Below, in pieces: positions 1 through 5,040 of a DNA stretch of 8,803 bases (its first letter is position 1; each line of letters opens with the position of its first letter). The DNA comes from CAZINM01 sp964540605 (GTDB lineage Bacteria > Patescibacteriota > Dojkabacteria > SC72 > JAHDCA01): NCBI GenBank assembly GCA_964540605.1, contig CAZINM010000044.1:1-8803 (forward strand), in the 5' to 3' direction. The notes below the pieces were generated by a model. That model worked only from the letters and a program-made list of their open reading frames with translations. It did not search any database and was not told the DNA's origin. The position numbers and the translations under genes are program-made.

Positions 1-661
1 ATCTTTCAGAACTATCTCTATTCTCTATCTCTAAATATACAACTCCGTCAGTAATAGGTTCTTCAGAACCCCACATCTTTATCAAACCATAAGAAGGTTC
101 TGGAGTATAAAGCTCATCAGATTCAGAAGCTGTTGTAATACTATTTGAGTCAGTTGTAATATCTACTTTCTTGTAGACTCCACCATTACCGATCATTACA
201 GAATATTCAGTTTCAGGTTCAAGACCCTTTAAGGTAACATGATGAACATTGTAATCACCAAGATTTTGTAAATATATCGTATCAAGAATATCTTCATCAG
301 TTAATGTTTCAAGCTCATTATTCGATCCATATTTTATTTCGGCTGCTCTAAGTTCGGCTACACTCCAATCTCTATCATCAAAATGTTTATTATCTTTTGT
401 GAAATCCAATAAAACAGGTAATTTTGTTTCTTCTGTAGTTGCAATAGCTGTACCTTTAGTTTTTGCTTTCGTTACCCATGATATTGTTGCAGAATAAGCA
501 GTTACATTTGATACTTTAACCTCATTCGGTTTGAAAGTGATTGCACTGTAAACAAAAATAGAAAGAAGAGCCAATAAAGCTAATGCAAAAGGAAAAATTA
601 ACATTGGTAATAAAAATCTCTTTTGCAACCTAACTTTCTTAAAGTTTTCAAATAGTCTCAT
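1..661 (-). CDS. Membrane-anchored fibronectin type III-like surface protein (partial, N-terminal part)
   Basis: The frame is open from an ATG at 661 to the left edge, giving 220 codons with no stop, so the C-terminus is missing. A basic N-terminus (MRLFENFKKVRLQKR) is followed by one hydrophobic segment at about residues 16-40, which predicts an N-in membrane anchor or uncleaved signal. The following part, about residues 44-180, reads like an Fn3 fold: an opening strand with VSNVTAYSATISWVT, and later HHVTLKGLEPETEYSVMIG, the typical 'L.PxTxY' end of Fn3 repeats. Between them lies a long charged insert of about 50 residues. Fn3-like domains on bacterial surface proteins usually serve in adhesion or as spacers for catalytic domains; which applies here cannot be told because the rest is outside the window. 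No Shine-Dalgarno precedes the ATG. The Fn3 assignment is by pattern only. Confidence 0.65.
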   Translation of the reverse strand, partial: MRLFENFKKVRLQKRFLLPMLIFPFALALLALLSIFVYSAITFKPNEVKVSNVTAYSATISWVTKAKTKGTAIATTEETKLPVLLDFTKDNKHFDDRDWSVAELRAAEIKYGSNNELETLTDEDILDTIYLQNLGDYNVHHVTLKGLEPETEYSVMIGNGGVYKKVDITTDSNSITTASESDELYTPEPSYGLIKMWGSEEPITDGVVYLEIENRDSSER

Positions 662-688
662 TTTGTTAAAGTGTTAGAATTTTATGTA

Positions 689-717
689 CATATAATGTAA
701 CTTTTTTTTAATTGCAA
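689..717 (-). promoter_or_regulatory. Candidate promoter of the Fn3-like gene
   Basis: Read on the minus strand, TTGCAA (717-712) and TATATG (694-689) are separated by 17 bases and would start transcription about 25 bases before the ATG at 661. Both boxes are imperfect. The rest of 662-820 is AT-rich divergent intergenic DNA without a recognisable gene. Confidence 0.35.
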
Positions 718-735
718 ATCAAATGTATATTAGTT

Positions 736-744
736 TGTTATAAT
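736..744 (+). promoter_or_regulatory. Candidate extended -10 promoter for the 118-residue protein gene
   Basis: TGTTATAAT is a perfect TATAAT (739-744) with the extended TGn element. No convincing -35 box lies 16-18 bases upstream, as is usual for extended -10 promoters. It would give a leader of about 70 bases before the ATG at 821. Other -10-like sequences on the same strand are TATAAT at 691-696 and TATAAA at 797-802, so the true start site is uncertain. Confidence 0.4.
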
Positions 745-820
745 TTAATGACATCTTGGTGTATAAAAATGATTAAATATCGCAGTTAGAAATAGATATA
801 AATTTTTGAAAAAATAAAAA

Positions 821-1177
821 ATGAATCGTACAGTTATAGAATTTAATAAGAATGAGATTAGTGAAATTTTAAATAGAATAGGGAATAACGATACGATCCA
901 TCCATTATTAAGATCAAAATTAGAAATAGCTCTACAAAGTGAACAGATTCAATCACAGGAGATACGATCAGATCTTCCTAAAGCAAAAGTTTTAGGATCA
1001 TCTCAAACACAAAAACCACTTTCAGAACAAACTATTGGTTTAGAGATAAACGAAGAAGATCTAGAACAAATTTTAGATGAATTTATTTTACCGACTCCAG
1101 AAGATACTGATTCAACCATATCCATAAGAAAAAAAATCCAGCAGAGACTGCTGGATTTCCGTAGCCAACCTAAATAG
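821..1177 (+). CDS. Hypothetical acidic, helical protein of 118 residues
   Basis: I do not recognise this protein. It has no signal peptide, membrane segment or cysteine, so it is probably cytoplasmic. Residues about 10-45 and 75-90 look helical (for example EEDLEQILDEFI), separated by a polar, Ser/Gln/Thr-rich stretch at about 50-70 that may be disordered. The C-terminus turns basic (IRKKIQQRLLDFRSQPK). The ATG at 821 is the first start after a run of A-rich sequence and has no Shine-Dalgarno. The gene stands alone on the plus strand, divergent from the Fn3-like gene and convergent with the CarD-like gene; only three bases separate the two stop codons. Its last codons contain the terminator of the opposing gene. 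An unrelated minus-strand frame over its 3' end (1003-1233) looks like a shadow. That it is a real gene is likely, from its base composition and the promoter-like sequence upstream; its function is unknown. Confidence 0.6.
   Translation: MNRTVIEFNKNEISEILNRIGNNDTIHPLLRSKLEIALQSEQIQSQEIRSDLPKAKVLGSSQTQKPLSEQTIGLEINEEDLEQILDEFILPTPEDTDSTISIRKKIQQRLLDFRSQPK
1129..1158 (-). terminator. Intrinsic terminator of the CarD-like gene, inside the opposing coding region
   Basis: On the minus strand, 22 bases after the CarD-like stop codon, an 11-bp perfect stem (arms 1158-1148 and 1144-1134, loop of three bases) runs into eight uninterrupted T residues (1136-1129, the first three in the stem). This is a textbook Rho-independent terminator for minus-strand transcription. 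On the plus strand the hairpin is followed by TTTCCG, so it should not stop transcription of the convergent gene. It lies entirely within the last 17 codons of the plus-strand gene at 821-1177. Confidence 0.85.
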
Positions 1178-1180
1178 ATC

Positions 1181-1717
1181 TTAGTTTTCAGCCATTCCTG
1201 TGATCTTAATAAACTCAACAGTAGCTTCCTCATAAGGAATTCCTTTTGATACGGCCATCTCTCCGATCAAATTGCTTTTTGAAGTCCTCAAATTTTTTAT
1301 AATACTAACAGGAATAAGCCTACCTTCTTTCTGCCTTATTTCGATCTCTGCATTGCAATATTGTATTATCTCAATAAAAGAATCGACCTCTCCTAAGAGG
1401 TCGAGTTCCTGAATTTTTATCATTAACTCATTGTAGTCCTTAACATCAGCCTTTACGATCGGCTTATTCTTGAGAATTGCGATCCTCTTAATAATATCTT
1501 CATAACTAAGAACATTTCGTATCCCCAATTTCCCAATGTTTTGAATAGGAGTAGATATCGTTAATTTTTTATTTATAAAGGAAAATTCATAATACTTTTT
1601 CATTTCACCAGCAAATTCTATCTGTTTCTCTTTAACTATCTCACCCGCCCCATGAGAAGGGTAAAAAACTTTGCTATTTACACCAATATCTTTTGTCATT
1701 TCAAATTCTTCGTTCAT
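1181..1717 (-). CDS. CarD/CdnL-like RNA polymerase-binding transcriptional regulator
   Basis: The N-terminal part, about residues 12-70, matches the CarD/CdnL/TRCF RNA polymerase-interaction domain: GVNSKVFYPSHGAGEIV, a YYEFSF strand, then TISTPIQNIGKLGIRNVLS, the family's 'VP....GLR.V.S' signature. Residues about 75-175 are mostly helical, as in CarD-family C-terminal domains. The family binds the RNA polymerase beta subunit and stabilises open promoter complexes, often at rRNA promoters. The 178-residue length is close to the usual 150-170. The protein contains no tryptophan, although characterised CarD proteins use one in the C-terminal domain to contact the upstream edge of the melted promoter. 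The start at 1717 is used because GATAAT lies just upstream; a second ATG at 1699 (residue 7) is closer to where homologues begin. It has its own terminator, and a perfect 9-bp inverted repeat lies inside the gene. Confidence 0.85.
   Translation of the reverse strand: MNEEFEMTKDIGVNSKVFYPSHGAGEIVKEKQIEFAGEMKKYYEFSFINKKLTISTPIQNIGKLGIRNVLSYEDIIKRIAILKNKPIVKADVKDYNELMIKIQELDLLGEVDSFIEIIQYCNAEIEIRQKEGRLIPVSIIKNLRTSKSNLIGEMAVSKGIPYEEATVEFIKITGMAEN
1383..1404 (-). repeat. Intragenic perfect inverted repeat in the CarD-like gene
   Basis: Nine-base arms (1383-1391 and 1396-1404, TCGACCTCT and its complement) flank a four-base loop. It is G+C-richer than its surroundings and is followed on the minus strand by a broken T-rich stretch (GATTCTTTTATT). 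It may fold in the mRNA, but it encodes ordinary protein sequence (around DLLGEVDSF) and may be chance. Confidence 0.4.
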
Positions 1718-1730
1718 TATCTATATTATC
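1718..1730 (-). promoter_or_regulatory. Candidate -10 box immediately before the CarD-like start
   Basis: GATAAT (1730-1725, minus strand) lies seven bases before the ATG at 1717, so a transcript from it would have essentially no leader. No good -35 box is visible 16-18 bases further upstream. The 71-base gap to the AIM24 gene shows no terminator, so read-through from that gene is an alternative. Confidence 0.3.
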
Positions 1731-1788
1731 TGTTAAGTAAAAAGCAACAAACTAAACTACTCTGTACAAAAACTGGTACAAATAAAAC

Positions 1789-2559
1789 CTAATTTCCACT
1801 AATTATATTTTTAATTATTGATCCACCAATACCTGATGCTCCAGTAACTTCACCTCTAGAACCACCAGCTGACAGATGAGATGCTTTTATTACTCTATCT
1901 GCCATTCTTGAGAATGGTAATGATTGTACAAAAACCTTACCTGGCCCAGTCAAAGTAGCTAAGAACAAACCTTCACCACCGAAAAGAGCATTTCTAAAAC
2001 CACCAACAAATTGAATATCGTATGCAACAGATGTGCTGAACGCAACAATACAGCCAGTATCAATTTTAAGCATTTCACCTTGTTGAAGATCTTTTTCGAT
2101 CACTGTACCACCCGCATGAATGAACGCCTGCCCTTCTCCAGAAAGTTCCTGAAGAATAAAGCCCTCACCACCGAAAAATCCAGCACCGAGCCTTTTAGTT
2201 AATGCAACTTCAACCTCTACATTTGTGTCAGAACAAAGGTAAGAATCTCTTTGACACAAATAACTGCCTGTATTTGATAGTTCAAGGGTAATGATCTTTC
2301 CAGGATAGGGTGCAGCAAAAGCAATTATCTCATCTTTCTCCACAATATTCTGGTATGTTGTCAGAAAGAAACTCTCACCAGTTATTGCTCTTTTTACACC
2401 TTTCCAAATACCACCTTCAACTCGAGTTTTCATCTCGATACCTGGTGTCATATAGAGCATTGATCCTACTTCAGACCTGATAGCTTCACCCTTATTAAGA
2501 GTGAATTCTACTGCTTGCATATCGTCTCCGAAGATCTTGTGATCAAGAACCCTTGACAT
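1789..2559 (-). CDS. AIM24 family protein (TIGR00266-like)
   Basis: The start is placed at the ATG at 2559, giving 256 residues and beginning MSRVLDHKIFGDDMQAVEF. This N-terminus, with a following LNKGEAIRSEVGSMLYMTPG, is the standard opening of the AIM24/TIGR00266 family. The glycine-rich repeats further on are also diagnostic: GAGFFGGEGFILQELSGEG and GGEGLFLATLTGPGKVFVQS, ending near RMADRVI. The fold is a beta-rich barrel of pseudo-repeats; the yeast relative is a mitochondrial inner-membrane organiser, and the bacterial members are soluble, widespread and of unknown biochemical role. The frame stays open upstream to an ATG at 2610, but that extension would run through the promoter-like elements and has no counterpart in the family. 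Length is normal. Upstream lies a palindrome that may be an operator. Confidence 0.9.
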   Translation of the reverse strand: MSRVLDHKIFGDDMQAVEFTLNKGEAIRSEVGSMLYMTPGIEMKTRVEGGIWKGVKRAITGESFFLTTYQNIVEKDEIIAFAAPYPGKIITLELSNTGSYLCQRDSYLCSDTNVEVEVALTKRLGAGFFGGEGFILQELSGEGQAFIHAGGTVIEKDLQQGEMLKIDTGCIVAFSTSVAYDIQFVGGFRNALFGGEGLFLATLTGPGKVFVQSLPFSRMADRVIKASHLSAGGSRGEVTGASGIGGSIIKNIISGN

Positions 2560-2594
2560 AATCCTAAAATATAAGGAATTTAAGGTGTAATTAC

Positions 2595-2624
2595 ATTGTA
2601 CAGCATACAATGATTTGTATGCAA
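2595..2624 (-). promoter_or_regulatory. Candidate promoter with a 20-bp dyad operator upstream of the AIM24 gene
   Basis: On the minus strand TTGCAT (2624-2619) and TACAAT (2600-2595) are 18 bases apart and would give a leader of about 30 bases before the ATG at 2559. A perfect hyphenated palindrome, GCATACAA-TGAT-TTGTATGC (2603-2622), fills the spacer and overlaps the -35 box, the usual place for a repressor site. An alternative -10, TATATT at 2573-2568, lies eight bases before the ATG. The -35 match is weak; the dyad itself is exact. Confidence 0.45.
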
Positions 2625-2703
2625 GTGTATTTGTAAAACACCACCTATTGTATTAGGAAAAAAACAGTAATGAAAAATTCGAATTTAAGATAGAATTTTG
2701 ACT

Positions 2704-3228
2704 TTAGAGACTTAATTCTGAGTCATCGAAATCAGCGAGATCATCCTCTAATGAGTCGATATCCTCCATTAATTCATCAATTTCATCAATAGCCGAATCA
2801 AGTTCCTCTTCTGTTTCTTCAACGGCCAACTCAGAATCATCAAAGTCAGCGAGATCATCTTCTTCGTTTATATCATTAAGATCAGAATCTATAAATGAAA
2901 ATAGATCACTAAATATAGTTTCATTTTCTGATACAACAAGATCATCACCGTTTGTTGAATTGAAAAGATCTCCTTCAATTGACCTGAAAATTACTAGTGT
3001 GAGTGCAGTTATTAGCAATAAAACTCCCAAAACTCCAGCAACTAGTGTCATCTTTGATAGATGAGCAGTCTTAGGTTTGTTTGGTTCACTTTTAACTGAA
3101 GCTGTTGGGTTACTTACTTCGATTGGTTCTTGATCTCCCGCAGTCTGAACTGGTGCTACTGTTTGGTCAGGTGCACCACCAGTCTGAGCCTGTGGTACAG
3201 CAGTATGATTATTTGTATTTGGTTCCAT
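2704..3228 (-). CDS. Single-pass membrane protein with a highly acidic, repeat-bearing C-terminal domain
   Basis: I do not recognise a family. The 174 residues fall into three parts. Residues 1-58 are polar, rich in Pro, Gln, Thr and Ala (for example VPQAQTGGAPDQTVAPVQT), end in a Lys-containing stretch, and are probably cytoplasmic and disordered. Residues 61-81 are a clean transmembrane helix. Residues 83-174 hold about 38 Asp/Glu among 92 residues and no Lys, Arg or His at all; by the positive-inside rule this part faces outside. Within it the 12-residue unit EDDLADFDDSEL occurs twice (123-134 and 161-172), separated by a Leu/Ile heptad-like stretch that could form a coiled coil. The gene follows the secreted-protein gene by 44 bases with no terminator between them, so co-transcription is likely. 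Metal (Ca or Mg) or cationic-protein binding is conceivable but unproven. Confidence 0.75.
   Translation of the reverse strand: MEPNTNNHTAVPQAQTGGAPDQTVAPVQTAGDQEPIEVSNPTASVKSEPNKPKTAHLSKMTLVAGVLGVLLLITALTLVIFRSIEGDLFNSTNGDDLVVSENETIFSDLFSFIDSDLNDINEEDDLADFDDSELAVEETEEELDSAIDEIDELMEDIDSLEDDLADFDDSELSL
2714..2864 (-). repeat. Two-copy acidic direct repeat within the membrane protein gene
   Basis: The stretches at about 2713-2748 and 2827-2862 encode the same 12 residues, EDDLADFDDSEL. The DNA copies share a core but differ at several third positions (for example GATTTCGATGACTCAGA against GACTTTGATGATTCTGA), so the duplication is not recent and the peptide, not the DNA, appears conserved. Confidence 0.7.
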
Positions 3229-3272
3229 TTTATTATTTTTTAATAGATTATTTTGAATTATTACTATTAATA

Positions 3273-3908
3273 TTATTGAACTGGAACATCACCTGGTGTT
3301 AGTTCATCTTCTGCTGCTCTAACTTGTTCTCTCAATTCTAAAAGAAGAGGTTTAACTTCATCTTGATATTGACTTCTTAACTGTAATAGAGAGGCTCTAA
3401 CATCTTTTAGCTGATTTCTTGCCTGATTCATTGATTGCTTAAATTCCTCCTGATTATCTCCATCGCACAAGCTACTTTTCCCTTGCTCTAACTGATAAAC
3501 AAATCCATTGAATTCGACTTGTACATCTTCAATATCTCCTTCAAATTGGTTATTTGCTCTTCTTGCATCTTCCACATCATATCCTTGATCTTCAAGTTGG
3601 TTCAAAACTTCTCCAACTCTCATTGCAATATTTTCATAAACTCCGGTATGTTTTTCAAAAGTATTTTGATATCTTGCCATTAAAGCATCAATTTTTGATG
3701 AGGTGATTTCGCATTTAAATTGATTTTGATTTGCCTGTGCATCGTCAGAATTTCCATTCTCTGAAGAATTCCCGTTTTCATCATCGTTATTCTGCATATA
3801 GGCTTGATTTCCTAGATCCTGATCTGGAACTGCCATCACCTTTACAGATAAAAGTGCTGTGGATAATGCCAAAACAAAACCAAAAACTAATAATTTTTTC
3901 AGACTCAT
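3273..3908 (-). CDS. Secreted helical (coiled-coil) protein with an N-terminal signal peptide
   Basis: I do not recognise a family. Residues 1-26 are a classical signal peptide: MSLKK, a hydrophobic core LLVFGFVLALSTALL, and a plausible signal peptidase I site after VMA. Residues about 38-64 form a low-complexity Asn/Asp/Ser/Glu/Gln linker. From about residue 68 to 203 the sequence is helical and charged with coiled-coil character (for example NQARNQLKDVRASLLQL, LLLELREQVRAAEDEL), ending in a Pro-containing tail. The only two cysteines, at 66 and 148, could form a disulfide once exported. There is no lipobox, LPXTG motif or second membrane segment, so the protein is probably released or held by a partner; the acidic membrane protein encoded 44 bases downstream is the obvious candidate. 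A strong promoter sits just upstream. Confidence 0.8.
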   Translation of the reverse strand: MSLKKLLVFGFVLALSTALLSVKVMAVPDQDLGNQAYMQNNDDENGNSSENGNSDDAQANQNQFKCEITSSKIDALMARYQNTFEKHTGVYENIAMRVGEVLNQLEDQGYDVEDARRANNQFEGDIEDVQVEFNGFVYQLEQGKSSLCDGDNQEEFKQSMNQARNQLKDVRASLLQLRSQYQDEVKPLLLELREQVRAAEDELTPGDVPVQ

Positions 3909-3936
3909 TTTTTAGAAATAAAAAATTACTATTTTT

Positions 3937-3964
3937 AATATACAACTTTGCTATACTGTGTCAA
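3937..3964 (-). promoter_or_regulatory. Strong sigma-70-type promoter for the secreted-protein operon
   Basis: On the minus strand a perfect TTGACA (3964-3959) is followed 16 bases later by TATATT (3942-3937, five of six to consensus). Transcription would begin near 3930, leaving a leader of about 20 bases with no Shine-Dalgarno before the ATG at 3908. This is the best two-box promoter in the window. Confidence 0.7.
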
Positions 3965-3998
3965 ATAAGTGAAAGATGCGATTTTGTACAAGTATAAT
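3949..3998 (+). promoter_or_regulatory. Candidate promoters for the YvcK-like gene
   Basis: Two -10 boxes are visible on the plus strand. TATAAT at 3993-3998 would start transcription roughly 14 bases before the ATG at 4020. TGCTATACT (3949-3957, extended -10) lies inside the spacer of the opposing promoter. Neither has a clear -35 box. The palindrome TGTACA (3985-3990) sits two bases before the first. Confidence 0.45.
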
Positions 3999-4019
3999 TT
4001 GTGAAATTCATGTAAACAA

Positions 4020-5018
4020 ATGAAAATATGTGTAATTGGTGGAGGTACTGGAAGTTCTGCCGTACTTAATGGATTGAAAAATTTTTTAGAGGTTGAACTC
4101 TCTGTTATTGTTGGAATGGCAGATGATGGAGGGAGTAATGCTGTATTACGAGATGAGTTTGGTCTTCTTCCTTTAAGTGATATCAGAAAAAGCATTATTG
4201 CATTATCAACGCTAGAAGATAATGCAACTTTAAGAGAAATGTTCACCTATAGATTTTCTGAAGGTAATGGATTAAGAGGTCACACTCTAGGAAATTTAAT
4301 GATGACAGCATTATCAAAGATCACAGGAGGAGAGGAGCAAGCGGTTGCAAAAATGTCAGAGATCTTTAGTTCAAAAGGGAAGATCATTCCTGTTACATTC
4401 CAATGTCACAAATTAGTAGCTGAATATGACAACGGTAAAAAAGTAGTTGGAGAGCATTTGATTGATGAGCCAGAAGAGGATGTTGAAGGAAATATTGTTG
4501 ATCTTAAAACTGATAAAAAAGTAAAAGCAAATAAAAGTGCAATAAATGCAATAAAAGAAGCAGATGCAATAGTTATTGGGCCTGGTGATATCTACACCAC
4601 AACACTTCCAAACATTATTGTTGAAGGCATTGCAAAAAGTATTCAAGAAACTAAGGCGATCCTGATCTTTGTCACTAACATCATGAGTAAAAATGGTCAA
4701 ACTAGGCACCGTACTCATAGCGAAATCACGAAAGAAGTTGAAAGATTCATTGGTAGAAGTTTTGATTATCTAATAGTAAATAATGAAAGAGTTCCTAAAG
4801 AAGTATTAAAAACATATCGTTTAAGTGGAGAACATTTAATAAAGGATGATCTTAAAAAAGATCACACAGTTATAAGAGAAGAATTGGTCGCAAACGAGAT
4901 ATTCGAGAAAGATTCTGGAGATGATCTTGTAAGAAGTTTAGTTCGTCATGACAGCAATAAACTAGGTTGGGTCATATATAGATTGATGAAAGAGATATAC
5001 TTTGGTAAGCTAAAATAG
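4020..5018 (+). CDS. yvcK: YvcK/GlmR-like (UPF0052, CofD-like) envelope and carbon-metabolism regulator
   Basis: The 332-residue protein matches the YvcK family over its length (usual size about 320). Visible signatures are the N-terminal nucleotide-binding loop CVIGGGTGSS (residues 4-13), MADDGGSNAVLRDEFG (33-48), GLRGHTLGNLMM (84-95), AIVIGPGDIYTT (183-194) and FVTNIMSKNGQT (217-228). In Bacillus and relatives YvcK binds UDP-N-acetylglucosamine and adjusts carbon flow into cell-wall precursors through GlmS; the CofD-like fold resembles 2-phospho-L-lactate transferase but the YvcK branch is not a cofactor F420 enzyme. The usual neighbours RapZ and WhiA are not in this window. The next gene, a membrane acyltransferase, starts 22 bases downstream with no terminator between, so the two probably share a transcript. 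The ATG at 4020 begins exactly at the conserved MKICVIGGG start; no Shine-Dalgarno precedes it. Confidence 0.9.
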   Translation: MKICVIGGGTGSSAVLNGLKNFLEVELSVIVGMADDGGSNAVLRDEFGLLPLSDIRKSIIALSTLEDNATLREMFTYRFSEGNGLRGHTLGNLMMTALSKITGGEEQAVAKMSEIFSSKGKIIPVTFQCHKLVAEYDNGKKVVGEHLIDEPEEDVEGNIVDLKTDKKVKANKSAINAIKEADAIVIGPGDIYTTTLPNIIVEGIAKSIQETKAILIFVTNIMSKNGQTRHRTHSEITKEVERFIGRSFDYLIVNNERVPKEVLKTYRLSGEHLIKDDLKKDHTVIREELVANEIFEKDSGDDLVRSLVRHDSNKLGWVIYRLMKEIYFGKLK

Positions 5019-5040
5019 TGATATTTTATTAATACTAAAT

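Noticed and set aside
1003..1233. 76-codon minus-strand frame spanning the convergent gene ends.
   Set aside because: It overlaps both the CarD-like gene end and the terminator hairpin, and its product is the reverse of good coding sequence.
1763..1780. TGTAC-N8-GTACA dyad upstream of the CarD-like gene, considered as an operator.
   Set aside because: Arms are only five bases; it is mentioned only as part of the TGTACA observation.
2560..2610. Longer start for the AIM24 protein at the ATG at 2610.
   Set aside because: The extra 17 residues would be encoded by the promoter and dyad region and are not like AIM24 N-termini; the family start matches the ATG at 2559.
2673..2699. AT-only inverted repeat (AAAATTC/GAATTTT) followed by T-rich sequence downstream of the acidic membrane protein gene, considered as a terminator.
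   Set aside because: The stem is only seven pairs with a single G-C pair and a 12-base loop, and the main T run is about ten bases too far; too weak to call in such AT-rich DNA.
3229..3272. Possible separate promoter for the acidic membrane protein in the 44-base gap.
   Set aside because: The gap is almost entirely A and T, so -10-like sequences occur by chance; no -35 box stands out.
3935..4246. 103-codon minus-strand frame over the start of yvcK.
   Set aside because: It is antisense to the conserved YvcK N-terminus and crosses both divergent promoters.
4413..4718. 101-codon minus-strand frame, Cys/Phe-rich, inside yvcK.
   Set aside because: Its composition is the mirror of the Lys/Asp-rich coding strand; no promoter or start context.
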